64,000 nt of DNA from Stereocaulon alpinum. Its lineage: Eukaryota; Ascomycota; Lecanoromycetes; Lecanorales; Stereocaulaceae. This document shows positions 33,190 to 44,586 of this stretch, in pieces. The stretch covers positions 1-64,000 of the forward strand of contig JAEUBA010000066.1 in the NCBI GenBank assembly GCA_018257865.1. The letters are read 5' to 3'. Each line of letters begins with the position of its first letter. Positions within the stretch are counted from its first letter, which is position 1. The notes below the pieces were generated by a model. The model did no database searches, was not told where the DNA came from, and worked only from the letters and a program-made list of their open reading frames with translations. The position numbers and the translations under genes are program-made.

Positions 33190-36081
33190 ATGACGGGATG
33201 CAAAGGTCCTAGGAAGGGTTGTTGCGGGATTAGCTCCTCTGACGTCTTGACAACAGTACCCGTCGGGTCAACGGGCGCTGTAAGAGACGGGAATCTCAAG
33301 GAAAGCTGCGGCGGCGGCGGCAAAACTCCAGAGCAAGCCGCTCAAGACATGCCTGATAAGATCAGAGAAGCACCTGGAGCGGGCTGCGGAAGTCGAATGT
33401 TAGCACAGCCGGGGGAGATAATCTCTGGAAACGAAGTCGATGGCTGCTCTAAACGAACATGTTGCAATCAAGGTTCCTCGGATCCAAAACCTTCGATCGA
33501 CCGTATAGATTCGGGACCTTGCACTGAAAAGCCCGCCAGCACTAGCGAGAACCCGCTTCCTTCCTGTTCTAATGCCGCTAACAATCCAACATCAGCCGCG
33601 GTGGAGACGACCAAGGCTATGTGTGCAACGTCAGATACCGAGATCATTGACGACGTTTCCGACATCGAGAAGGCACGATTCCCGAAAGAACACGTCACTC
33701 TGCAGGTTCAAGGGATGACCTGCTCGGGATGCGAAGGAAAGCTTTACAAAGTCCTTCAAGGTCTTCGGCAAATCTCCAATATTAAGACAAGCTTCTTCTT
33801 AGCTCAAGCCGAATTCGACTATGAAGGGAATGATGTCGTTTGTCTGACCAAGAGCATCGAGAGAAAGTCTGGCTTTACTTGCGTCAGGGTGTTACAAGCT
33901 GGAGGTTTACTGGACATCATCGTCAATGGTGATGCACAAACACTCACTACCAAGCAGAACATGCCCATTGGCATTACCGATCTGGATGTGCTCGAAAAGA
34001 ACACTATTCGCGTTAGTTACGATCCTTGGATCATTGGGGCTAGAGATTTGCTGTCTAACCCATTCTTTCCATCAGCGAAGTTGGCCCCGATCGCAGCTGC
34101 ACCTACAATCGCCTCAGGCAGGGCTCATGTTCGAGCAACAAGTTTGATGACAGTCTTGTCTGCCTTGCTGACTATACCTGTCCTTATCTTGGCATGGGGT
34201 TCGCTTCCAGAACATGAAGTGCTTTATCAAACAGTGTCGCTCGTGCTCGCTACAATCGTTCAAGCTGCCATTGTTGGACCATTCTATCCTCGTGCTATTA
34301 GAAGTCTCATATTAGGAATGGTTGAGATGGATCTCCTCGTTGTGCTGAGTACCACTACTGCCTATGCCTATTCGGTCGTCGCATACGCCTACTTGGTTGC
34401 GGGAAGGCCATTGTCGACTGGTGGCTTCTTCGAGACTAGTACCCTGCTCGTGACGCTTGTAATGGTCGGCCGGTCTGTCAGTGCATTTGCCGGGCAGAAA
34501 GCCGTTGAATCCGTCTCCATTGAATCAATACAGACTGCATCCGCGCTTCTCATCGATAAGAAGTCCGGTCAAGCGCACGAGATCGACGCACGTCTCCTTC
34601 AATACCAAGATACATTCAAAGTACTACCCGAGACGTCCGTTGTCACTGATGGAGTAGTGACCACGGGGCAGTCCGAGATCGATGAGTCTTTGATCACCGG
34701 CGAATCAGTATTGGTGGCCAAGAGCCCTGGAATGCCTGTGATAGCGGGCTCGATCAACCACTCTGGTACTCTCACAGTCCGTCTCACTCGCCTCCCAGGC
34801 GAAAACACCCTCAACACCATCGGCACATTGGTTCATGAAGCTCAATCAAGTAAACCCCGGATCCAAGGCATTGCCGATCGCTTCGCTGGCTATTTCGTCC
34901 CTTTCATTCTTGTTGTTGCTGTCTTGGTGTTCGCGGTATGGGCCGTAGTAGGAAAGGCTGCTCGTCATCATAGTGCAACAGTGGCCTGCATTAACGCCAT
35001 GACATACGCTATCTCTGCTCTCATCGTCTCATGTCCTTGCGCCATTGGCCTAGCTGTGCCAATGGTGGTGCTTATAGCAGGTGGTGTTGGAGCAAAGAAT
35101 GGCCTGATAATGAAGTCTGCGGAGGCAATCGAGAACGCGCGGAATATCTCCCATGTTGTCTTTGATAAGACAGGCACACTCACACAAGGCAGATTATCTG
35201 TCAAGGCGGAAGACTATCTAGCAAAAGTTTCCAATTCACTAAAGCCAATGATTCTTGGATTGACAATGAATAGCAAACATCCTGTATCTTGCGCTATCGC
35301 CTCACACTTGAAGCTTCAGGATGTTTTACCGTCACAGGTCGAAGACGTTGTCGTCAAACCCGGCTGTGGAATTGAAGCGACATGGAATGGAAGCGTAGTC
35401 CGTGCTGGGAATCCTGATTGGTTGGGCATCAGCGAATCGCGAATGCTTCAAGTAGACTTCTCACTTGGTCTAACTCCATTCTGTGTGTCCATTGATGGGA
35501 CAGTTGTCGCGGCATTTGGGCTCGGAGACGCCCTTCGCCCTGACGCCGTCAGAACTGTGAACCAGCTCAAGAAGCGATCCATTGACATCTCAATCGTAAG
35601 CGGCGATACTAAAGAGGCTGTCCATTCCGTTGCCAAACAACTCGATATCCCAGAGAGCCACGTTCGCTTTAGACACAGCCCTAGTGACAAACAGGCTTAC
35701 GTTAAAGAGTCTCTTACCCACAAAAACAGCGTCGTACTGTTCTGCGGAGACGGTACAAACGATGCCGCAGCCCTTGCGCAGGCAAGTATAGGCCTGCATA
35801 TGAACGAAGGCACTGAGATCGCCCAGAGTGCCGCGGACGTCATTCTCATGCGCCCTTCGTTGGGTGGCGTCCTTGTCATGATAGATCTCTCAAAGGCGTT
35901 CTATCGACGTGTCGTCTTCAACTTTGCATGGGCGTTCATGTACAATCTCTTCGCGATCTTGTTGGCTGCTGGCGCGTTCCCTCATGCTCGCATTCCGCCG
36001 GAGTACGCAGGATTAGGGGAGGTTGTCAGCGTTTTGCCGGTCATTGCTATCGCAATGCAATTAAGATGGGTCAATCTCTAG
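33190..36081 (+). CDS. P1B-type heavy-metal (copper-type) transporting ATPase
   Basis: A single exon encodes 963 aa. The N-terminal ~150 residues are cysteine-rich with clustered pairs (GCCGIS, SCGGGG, GCGS, CSKRTCCNQ). One heavy-metal-associated domain follows with GMTCSGC at 175-181. Then come membrane helices and the P-type core: LITGES at 501, CPC at 615-617 in SCPCAIGLAVP, DKTGTLTQ with phosphorylated Asp659, the SKHP motif near 694, and GDGTNDAAAL near 853. The CPC and HP motifs define the P1B subgroup that exports Cu(I)/Ag(I), or Cd in yeast Pca1. The cysteine-rich N-terminus resembles the fungal plasma-membrane detoxifying pumps CrpA and Pca1 more than the Golgi Ccc2 type. Its 3' end lies about 770 bp from a retrotransposon. 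Confidence 0.92.
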   Translation: MTGCKGPRKGCCGISSSDVLTTVPVGSTGAVRDGNLKESCGGGGKTPEQAAQDMPDKIREAPGAGCGSRMLAQPGEIISGNEVDGCSKRTCCNQGSSDPKPSIDRIDSGPCTEKPASTSENPLPSCSNAANNPTSAAVETTKAMCATSDTEIIDDVSDIEKARFPKEHVTLQVQGMTCSGCEGKLYKVLQGLRQISNIKTSFFLAQAEFDYEGNDVVCLTKSIERKSGFTCVRVLQAGGLLDIIVNGDAQTLTTKQNMPIGITDLDVLEKNTIRVSYDPWIIGARDLLSNPFFPSAKLAPIAAAPTIASGRAHVRATSLMTVLSALLTIPVLILAWGSLPEHEVLYQTVSLVLATIVQAAIVGPFYPRAIRSLILGMVEMDLLVVLSTTTAYAYSVVAYAYLVAGRPLSTGGFFETSTLLVTLVMVGRSVSAFAGQKAVESVSIESIQTASALLIDKKSGQAHEIDARLLQYQDTFKVLPETSVVTDGVVTTGQSEIDESLITGESVLVAKSPGMPVIAGSINHSGTLTVRLTRLPGENTLNTIGTLVHEAQSSKPRIQGIADRFAGYFVPFILVVAVLVFAVWAVVGKAARHHSATVACINAMTYAISALIVSCPCAIGLAVPMVVLIAGGVGAKNGLIMKSAEAIENARNISHVVFDKTGTLTQGRLSVKAEDYLAKVSNSLKPMILGLTMNSKHPVSCAIASHLKLQDVLPSQVEDVVVKPGCGIEATWNGSVVRAGNPDWLGISESRMLQVDFSLGLTPFCVSIDGTVVAAFGLGDALRPDAVRTVNQLKKRSIDISIVSGDTKEAVHSVAKQLDIPESHVRFRHSPSDKQAYVKESLTHKNSVVLFCGDGTNDAAALAQASIGLHMNEGTEIAQSAADVILMRPSLGGVLVMIDLSKAFYRRVVFNFAWAFMYNLFAILLAAGAFPHARIPPEYAGLGEVVSVLPVIAIAMQLRWVNL

Positions 36082-36844
36082 CGAAAAGTAAATTAAAAGT
36101 GATTTGGCTATGGCAAGCCTGTCAGCAGGAACCTGTAGCCGCTGCATGTTCTTTCCAGCCTATAGACTAAGGCTGAGTTTACCGGGGTTCAGAAGCCTCT
36201 CTGCACATAGAATGCTGAGAGATATCATCAATCACAACGCCATATATTGACATGGTGCTCTTCCATGTCTATCATGCGATTTTTTCCCATCAACCCTCTG
36301 ATCCCAGCTACCTTACGGCTCCGAAGATGATCATTACCTGATACTGAACTGTGTTTGAAGACCGTTGGAACACAAGCGGCAGTCGCGCCTAGTCACGATT
36401 TGAAAGCGGGCCATGTCAGCACCGCGGTTAAGGAAATTCCTGCCAACGTCAGCATCCTGACAGTACCCGTGTCTCAATGTCGAGACGAAAGAGCTCGTCC
36501 TTGGATTTGGCTCATGAAACATAACGTTGTCCTGTAGGACATATCTATATACAAGGCGTCAAGAAGTCTTATCCTGCTAGTATGCTTAAAACGGTGACAC
36601 ATCCATGAAATTCAAGCCCCCAACGAATCTGAGCGAACGTCAACGCTAATTTATGTCAAAGAACCCGTCAGTCTTCCTGTACGGACCAGGCGAGGCCAAG
36701 TATGAGGACCGAGCCAGTAGGTATCTACATACCTTAGTACTAGGCCATTGAGTTTGGCCTATCCGGTCACCCTTGGCTACCCGCAAGGTGGACCCTACAG
36801 CAGAAGCCCCTAAGACACGTAATTCGGCGTCGTAGGGCCGTAAG
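36082..36844. other. intergenic between metal ATPase and retrotransposon
   Basis: No supported gene. Composition stays normal up to the target-site duplication, so RIP did not visibly spread leftwards. Confidence 0.5.
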
Positions 36845-36849
36845 GTAGC
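36845..36849. repeat. target-site duplication GTAGC, left copy
   Basis: The five bases directly before the left LTR are repeated exactly after the right LTR at 43468-43472. Confidence 0.85.
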
Positions 36850-37066
36850 TGTCGGTAGAACCTACTGCTAGTAGGTTGTACCGGTTAGTAGGTTGCTTGA
36901 TCCCCTATTACCTGCCCCAGACAACCTAATTAGCAGGGTGTCTATTAGGCTTAGTAAACTGGGGATTGATTGATTCTAGTCTAGGTAGATTATAGTGTTT
37001 TATAAAGGGGTTGCTAAGCCGGTCGCTAAGCCGGCGCTAAGGCTAATATCCGAAGTTATACCGATA
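36850..37066 (-). repeat. LTR, left copy (3' LTR of the element)
   Basis: Begins TGTCGGTAGAACC and ends ACCGATA, where the canonical CA end has become TA. Differences from the other LTR are C/T or G/A and cluster in the inner (right) half here. Confidence 0.9.
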
Positions 37067-38528
37067 CTAGCAAAACTTTTTAAAAGTCGAAAACACTACT
37101 AATCAACTCTAATTGATTAAATAGTATAGGAAAAATAGTAGGCCTACTAGGCTAAGTAAAGCTATAATCTAATTAGTTAGATTACAGTAAGCTCCTCCTT
37201 CTCCTTATAGGCTATAGTAAGGCTATCCTCTTCCTTATAAGTTATAGCCTACCTTTCTACCTAGGCGTTAGTCTTTAACTCGATAGCGTTACTACTTACT
37301 AGTTACTTTAACGCCTAGCAGTAGCGCTCCTTAGTTATAGTATCTACTAGGTTATAATTACTATTAATCTACTATACCTTATTAATTTCCCTTCTCTTAT
37401 AGGACTACTGTAGTCCTATTATATTAATTATTAGGCGCTTCTTAGCGGTAGTACTAAGGCGTATAATATAGTTATATAGGGAGTAGGAGTTAGTATATAG
37501 GATTAGTAGGATCTTTACCTAAGTAATAGTACTAATAGTAGACTATAAGGTAGTAGCGATATCGAACCCTACTACTATTATATATAACTTAGAGGTAAGT
37601 ATAGATCTTATAACCCTTTTATACTTAGTACTACTCTAGTAGATTATATTACTACTAATACTAATAGTTAATTCGTCTAGCTGCTTCTTATTAGCAAGGA
37701 CGATAATATAGCTAATCTAAGAGCTGAGGTTAGTATTATTAGCGAAGGCTGTATTAATAAAGACTAGTAGTTTCAGCTTCTCTAAAGTAAGCTTAACAAA
37801 TTATAGGCCTTAGCAGTTATTTTCTCTTTACTAATTTAGCTATTTATTTAACTAATCAGCGTCTTCTTTCGCTAGGTGAGTAATTTAGGCTACCTTTAAT
37901 AGTGCGAAGGCTATCTCTAGTTAATATATAGAGGCTATATAGGCGCCCCTTACCCGTTCCTTAATATATTGCGATTTAATATCGCTAGCGGTGGCGGCGT
38001 CGATTATATTAATCTTACTATATTACCGTTACTGCGAGAGCTTTAGAATATCGCTATTACTGGTTAAGATAACCGTGCTGTTAAAGGGGAGGTCCTTCTC
38101 TTTATCGAGCTTTTTAATTAGCTTTGCTAGAAAGCCTATATTAAGGCGTACTTACTCTTCTAGCTCTAAGTATTCGGTTATCCTATAAAATAGTAAGTTA
38201 TTAGTCTATAAGCTAATAATTACCTACTTAGAGAATATTAGGTAGGGATTAAATAAGGAGACGGTGAGGCCCAGCTTTATAGTATAGTAGTTATAGTAGG
38301 TTTTAAACTAATACGTCCCTACCTCTAGGACGCTATATAGCAGGCGGACTACTTTTAGTATATTATCTCCTAGGTCGGTGCCTTACGGCGGTTTTATATA
38401 GATAGGGCGGCTTAGTATTAAAGTCGACTATATATAAGCTTATAAGATATCGCGTATATAGAGGTCTCTTAGTAGAATTATAGTAAGGTAAATAATAAGG
38501 CGTTAGCTGGCGCGTTAAATTATTAGTA

Positions 38529-39720
38529 GGCCAGCGATAGAGACACACCTGTACGCGGTACTAGCTACGAACCTGAATACCTATTCAGAGCTAAGATGTC
38601 TCCCCTAATATATTGCAGGTTGAACGATGTTGAGACGTCGCGTAGTTGCTGAGAACTCCGTATAGAGTTTTTCGGGTAACGCGATAATACCTACCCTAAC
38701 TCTACTACGACTATTATACCTCCCCTACGATCGAGACTAGACAGCAAGAATTAGTATCAGGTATAGTATCTTAGCCTAATAAGTAAAGAGCACAGGTAAC
38801 ACCTACCCAGCCGTTAATTCGAAAAATCTAATATCTACGTACGCTCGATGCGCATCCACCGGTTAAGACTAACGCGCAGTCTATCCTAGGGGAAGGCTAG
38901 GGTTGTAGGTATATAGGACTAAGAGAAGGATATACTAGGTTATAAATTAGAAGGCGTATTTTAGAAAAGGACGGCCCCTATCTAAGTAGCTAGGCGAGCC
39001 TTTGGTGTAAGCGGCGCCGTATAACTATAATTATAAGCTAAAGGGTTAGCTCCCCCCTAAAGCAAAGTATATAAGGATAGAAGTAAGTACTATCTAATAT
39101 AACCAGCGGGATATTATGCCATCCGATTCTTCATACAAGTATAGGCCTCCTAGGCGGTGTATATAGCTTCCCCCCTTTCTCGCATCCTCAACCAGCAAAC
39201 CACCGAACAGCCAAATCCGGTACTACTACGGACACTAATAAACACCACTAATCAGCGCTAATAACTCGAACCCTTGCGGGACGGCTATACACCCCCTCCT
39301 CCCCCCCCCCTGTATCGACACAGTAAAGGTCAAAGAAAGTTATAGGGCGCTCAGCGCCATAATAAAGTCGAAGGATATAGAAGAATATAGTAGGGTCCTT
39401 AAGAGCTAAGCATAGTGCGAAGGGCGTGTATTACAGTTAGTATTAGAAATAATGTTATAGAGCGCTCAGCATAATATTGAAGAACACAGTTAAGAGTTAC
39501 CAGTATTAAGGAGGCCTGGGGTGTAATCCCCAGACCAAAAGCAATTGCATTATTAAGGATAAGCGGGAGTTTTTATCTAGGCACTATGCTATAGTTTCTC
39601 TTGCGGCTAGGAAAGGCACACTACGTGTACCATCTACTGGTTTCACAAATAATATAATAGAACACCCTCATTAGTATATATAGATACTAGAATAGGCGTA
39701 TAAACCAATCAATCAATCAA
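38529..39720 (+). mobile_element. 1.19-kb nested insertion with 10-bp target duplication and TCAA tail
   Basis: The 10 bases ATTATTAGTA occur at 38519-38528 and again at 39721-39730. Removing the insert plus one copy restores an uninterrupted copia reverse-transcriptase frame. The insert is less AT-rich than its host, has no terminal inverted repeats or open frame, and ends in CCAATCAATCAATCAA. Its last 123 bases match window positions 1-123. It contains a C-run near 39300-39310, a 6-bp-stem hairpin at about 39514-39531 and a partly repeated block (GCGCTCAGC at about 39348 and 39461). A long duplication, simple-repeat 3' tail and absent inverted repeats suggest a non-LTR retroelement copy, perhaps 5'-truncated or non-autonomous. 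If part of the 10 bases belongs to the insert, the duplication is shorter. Confidence 0.75.
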
Positions 39721-42700
39721 ATTATTAGTAATTATATTAGTACCTCCTTCTTACCTTTATTATTATAGGCTTAGACGACTAGTCTAGACTTCTCGAATAG
39801 TATAGCGCTATCCTACTTAATATTATCAACGAATCAGCAGCCGAAGATACGGGTATATAGCGGTATATCCTACTTACTAATAATCTTAAAGACTCCTTTA
39901 GTAATAAGGCCGTTAATTTCTTTTTAGCGAGAGTTAATAAATAGACTATTCGGCGATCGAATAGCGCCTTCTAACCGGAGCTTTATTAATAGCTTAATAT
40001 CTAATTACTCCTTATTAGTGATATATATATAGCGAGCAGGCAGGCGTCGTTATCGCTGCGGATATTCGGTAGTAGCTTATATTTCCGGATCCTTATTATC
40101 GCTATTTAGTAGGTCTATATCAGCTTCGGCTTCTGCCTTAGGTGTCTAATTAGCTAACTCCTCGAAGTAAGGCTTAACTAATATAATTTAGAAGGCTATA
40201 GGGCCGCTGCTGAGTTTTACTGTATAGACTTAGTTATCTATAGTAAGTAGTTAATAGGGTCTTTTCTATCCTTTATCTTCGCGCTAGACTAAGACGTTAC
40301 TGCCGACGGAAGTATCTAGGATAGCGTCGTTTTATAGACCGTTTTAGTAGCGTAGTACTTCTATAACGTCTCTTTTAGCTAATAAATTTAATACTTCTTT
40401 TATTACGCGTTTAATAGCCTTACCTCTTTCCGTAATTAATAGGTACGTAGGGTCTAGCTTAGTAAGTCTTAGGAATATATTAAAGAGAAGTAGTATAGAT
40501 ATTAGCCCGTTAGGTCTAGCTATATTATTAATTACCTTAATAGCTATTTATAGGACGAATTACTTACCTAGCAGTAGTAGGTCTTCGCAGATAATATTAT
40601 AAGCACGTCTGAGAGGTATATAGTAGCGTTTAACTAGTCTAACTAAGTAGTAGGCTTTAATAGGGACGTATTTTACCTTAATTACTATTCCTTTTACCTT
40701 AGAGGCGAATTTAACGCTGGTGAATTACTTACTAGCGTCGTAGACTAGTATATCCGGTAGTCTAACGTAGGTATTAATCCAGTAGGCTCTTAGGGTGTCC
40801 TAGACTATCTCCGCTGAAATATCTTTAAGAAAGCGGGCGGTCTAGAAGTATATAGCCTTATTAACTATATATAGGACTAGGATAGTAGGACTATCTAAAT
40901 ATATAATATTAATTATCACTAAGTAATTAAATTACAGGTCGTTTTTAATAGTAAATTTAAATCTTCCTAGCGATCTTCCGTATTTTTAGCAAGTTAAATA
41001 AAACTTAGACAGTCGGTTAATTACTACCTAGTCGAATTAGTAGCTAGAGCGCTTTAACAGGCGTGCTAGACGTATTATAGATAGGTATCTAAAGCAGCGG
41101 TATAGGCGGTGGAGTTCTTACTCTATTAGTTAGCTATTTACCTCACCGACGTTATTAGTATAGGTATTAATATAGGCGTTGGATAGCGAAGTTCCCTATA
41201 TAAGGAAGGGGTAACTATATAGCTGAGTAATTAGGACTTACTTACTACTGCTAACTAAGTAGTTAGTTAAATTATTAAGATAGTATTCTACTTAGTTAAG
41301 GTCTTACAGGCAGAGAAGGAACAGCGTATTAGCGTTAATAATATAGAATTTAATAGTCCTAATTAGCGATTAGACGGTAATAGTACCTTTTGATAAGGCT
41401 TCGCTAATACCGAATTTAAACTTAGCGCTGCTAGCCTTATCGGTATTAATATTAATATCTTGCTCGCGCCGTAGGGCTAAATATTAATTAAAGCCTGCGG
41501 AGGAGTTATAGGAGGTACTAGTATTAATTATAAGGCCTTAAAAGTAATCGTCGCTGTATCTACTTAGTAGGCGGCGGGGGGCTGAATAATATAATTCGGA
41601 TAGTAGTCCTAGGATATTAATATATAGATCTTAGGTAATTATTACTTTTATAACTGCGTAGAGGGTAGCTTAGTTAGTTAGCCTTTAGTATATAGTCTTA
41701 CCGTTAATAGCACCTATAGATATTAGAAACGATTTATTTTTATTATCTTAATTAGCTAGATTATTAGCAGTGCTTTCGTCGCTACTACTAGCGTTATCTT
41801 CGTTTTCGCCTTCGAAGTCGGTAAGGTATTGTTTAATACTCCTTCGGCGCTCCTCCTTAGGGTAGTTAGTTAACTAATAACCCTCCTTATTATAGACGAA
41901 GTAATACTTCTTAGTAGTCTTACTATTAGGTCTAGGTTTACTTAGATATCGAGATCGGCTGCAGCTGCTGGCGTCTTAGTTACTAGATTCTCAGTAGCGG
42001 TAGCGGCGGTCTATATATATTATTTCGCTTAGCGATAGAAGGCTGCGGCGGTCTTATAGGGCTATAGATAATTAGAGGTCTTAGATAAGGTCTATAATAG
42101 TAGTAGGCGGTTTTCGGTAAACGAATTCGTAGGTAGGTATTATTTCGCAGGTAGTAATAATTTTCTAGTAGATAAAGCTATCTATATAGAGGCTTTCGTC
42201 TAGGCTATATTATAGCTTTCTTAGTCTAGAAATTATAGTATCTAGGTACTTAGTTAAAGTCTTATCTTTATTACGGTTGATAAATAGTTATAGGGATATA
42301 CTATTCTATTCGTTAAGGCGAGTAATTTAGTATTCTCTTCCTTAAAAGTTACTCTTAAATATAATTCTTAGTAAGTCTAGGTTTATTACTAAGAAGGATA
42401 ATTAATTATTAAAGTAGAAATTAAGGGTATCGCCGGTTAGTATATACTAAAAAGCTATATAAAGTTTAGTTAACGGTACCCCTACGTTAGAGGTGCTAGT
42501 TAGGAATATATTTAGCTTATAGTTAAAGGCGTTACTCCTTCTATTATATTTTATCTCTTCTATATAGATCTTAACGAGTAAGGCGAGCTCTTAAGAAAGT
42601 CCTTACTCCTAGTAATTAAGGATAGCGTTATAGATCTTTATACTATTAATTAGGGTTATCTAGAAAGGGGTCTAAGGACGTATAACTTTACTAGTTATCT

Positions 42701-43250
42701 TAGAATCGATTAGCAGTAGTATAATAATCTTAGGTAGCGGGGATATAGTACTATCTAAGGTAGGCGTATTATTACTAGAAATAGCGAGTCTTAGAAGTAG
42801 TATATCTATAGGCTACTCCTTCTACGGTTCGACTAGTAGGCTTATTATATATTTATAGATATACGTCCCGTCTTTTAGTATATAGACGTTACGGTCGAAT
42901 AGTAGGTCTTAGAGGTTATATAAGGTTTTCTTTTATACCCTATTAAGTAACTACTCGTCCTAATTATAGAAGTCTTCCCTAAGGTTTATCTATAGATTAT
43001 ATCCTCTTTCCTTATAGTATTTATAGTCGGATATTATCTTAGTAACGTATATTATTAGGGCTTTTATAGTTACCTTACTAGGGTCTCTAAGGAAGATACC
43101 GGAGTTAGTTATAATACCCTTATTATCTTCTATAGTAGCTAGGCGGTCTATTATAGGTTTTACAGTAATATCGTTAGTCTTAGTGTTTTAGATTTTAATT
43201 AAATTTAAAAATTTCGGTACCTTACTAATCTGAGGTCGATAACTGATTAG

Positions 43251-43467
43251 TATTGGTAGAACCTACTGCTAGTAGGTTATACCGGTTAGTAGGTTACTTA
43301 ATCCCCTATTACCTACCCCAGACAACCTGATTAGCAGGGTGTCTATTAGGCTTAGTAAACTAGGGATTAATTGATTCTAGTCTAGGTAGATTATGGTGTT
43401 TTACAAAGGGGTTGCCAAGCCGGTCGCCAAGCCGGCGCCAAGGCCAATGTCCGAAGTTATACCGACA
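43251..43467 (-). repeat. LTR, right copy (5' LTR of the element)
   Basis: Begins TATTGGTAGAACC, a mutated TGTCGGT, and ends with intact ACCGACA. Mutations are concentrated in its inner (left) half, the mirror image of the other LTR. Confidence 0.9.
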
Positions 43468-43472
43468 GTAGC
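43468..43472. repeat. target-site duplication GTAGC, right copy
   Basis: Exact repeat of 36845-36849, directly after the ACCGACA end of the right LTR. Confidence 0.85.
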
Positions 43473-43719
43473 CCTGAAGCCCTTGGGCAATTTCTGATGT
43501 CACCCGACTGTAGGGTTGAGTGTCCCTGGGCGAGGTGTCAATGAGCCACTGGGAGGGCAGAGAGTCGGTGCCATGATCAGCCCCTGCATTTCTTGGCAAG
43601 GATATCTACCTACCTCAGGGTCTTAATTTGTCCTTCGCAAGTTTTTCTACGACTCTTGTCAACATTGTATAGAGGCCTACTCCTGTGCCACTGGTCCCAA
43701 AATGGAGGCAGAGCAGATG

Positions 43720-44310
43720 TAAAGACTCTGAGAGGCGTATTCCGATCAGATAAAAGGAAGATACCGGATAATACCTTGCCAAAAGAGAAGGCGACTTCCC
43801 CAAAGACTCGAAGGCTAATCCCGAAAGATCTAACCGCCTGGTCCCCACGGATTGCGCCAAAGGCCACAACTCATATCTATCAGGTCGATGATAGGATTGT
43901 AGTCAAGACAGGGGACATGGTCTCCATGTCTCAGGTGCATGCTATGGGGTTTGTTAGTGAGAAGACAAACGTGCAGATGCCGAAAGTCCTAGATGCCGAA
44001 AGTCCTAGATGCCTACGCCAACAGTGAGACTGGTTACTTATGTGTCGTTATGGAGTACATCGATGGAGTACCTCTGGATGAAGACTGGGACAACTACAAT
44101 ACTACACAGAAAGAGCATATCGTAGTCCAGCTGAAAGAATACATGCACCCTTTCGCCATGACTTTAGAGCAGCTCATCACCATATACTCCTTTTGTTGCA
44201 AGTGCTCACCTAAGGTCTATTGGGCCGCCAGTGTGGGCCTGAGAATATAGTCTTTATGAAGGATGACTTTTTGCAGCCCGGTAGTGGCACAATCAGAACC
44301 GCCAATACTT
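43720..44310 (+). pseudogene. APH-type (aminoglycoside phosphotransferase-like) kinase gene, frameshifted
   Basis: The first frame gives IYQVDDRIVVKTGDMVSMSQ, the start of a fungal kinase-like APH fold with the ATP-binding Lys. It is thrown out of frame at 43977-44008 by an exact 16-bp tandem duplication (ATGCCGAAAGTCCTAG twice). The second frame resumes with MPKVLDAYANSETGYLCVV and MEYIDGVPLDEDW, the hinge region of the fold. Further on, GPENIVFMKDD (catalytic-loop-like, normally H-x-D-x4-N) appears in yet another frame near 44230-44270. At least two frame breaks therefore exist, and the gene ends far short of the usual 250-350 aa. It begins about 250 bp from the retrotransposon end but shows little RIP. 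Such kinase-like genes are abundant in Pezizomycotina; their substrates are unknown. Confidence 0.7.
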
Positions 44311-44586
44311 AGCCTCTACCAGCGTCAAAAGCGCCTTGGCAGCGAGCGTGAATGAGTCAGGAGTACTAGAAGAAGGTCCATGCGCGCAGCAACTCTTTTC
44401 AAGTGTCTTTAGAAGCTGATGATCATGATTAAGTATCTCTCTTGATGTGTATAGCTTGAAACAAGACCACCATAGCCTATCCCTTGACTAGCCTCCCATC
44501 GAACAACCACCGCCCCCCTGATCTAGGCGCTCCCACTGCGTTATATAGACCAAGATCTTAACAGGAAGAACTTCTGATCCGCGATC

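Larger units (their letters stand above)
36850..43467 (-). mobile_element. complete, RIP-mutated Ty1/copia LTR retrotransposon
   Basis: Two 217-bp LTRs (36850-37066 and 43251-43467) with ends TGTCGGT...ACCGACA bound a 6618-bp element flanked by GTAGC. Coding relics read on the minus strand. A gag zinc knuckle relic lies near 41840-41915 (pattern C-x2-C-x4-C..H-P-K-E-E with its Cys codons mutated). Reverse transcriptase is split between about 39721-39900 and 38150-38518, with relics of PTIQRAS and the PLYGVPEAG region. An RNase H relic lies at about 37190-37830 (FTDAAFANN, ASELYA, IDGNSNPADA can be inferred by reversing C-to-T changes). RT followed by RNase H next to the 3' LTR, with no integrase after it, is the copia order. 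Many TAA/TAG codons mean no protein can be made. Primer-binding site and polypurine tract were not resolved. Confidence 0.92.

Noticed and set aside
38519..39730. solo LTR as explanation of the nested insertion
   Set aside because: The ends are not TG..CA inverted repeats, the direct repeat is 10 bp rather than 4-6 bp, and the 3' end is a simple repeat.
37067..43250. gypsy-type assignment of the retrotransposon
   Set aside because: The RNase H relic lies next to the 3' LTR with no integrase after it, and the RT relics read as copia; gypsy would have integrase last.
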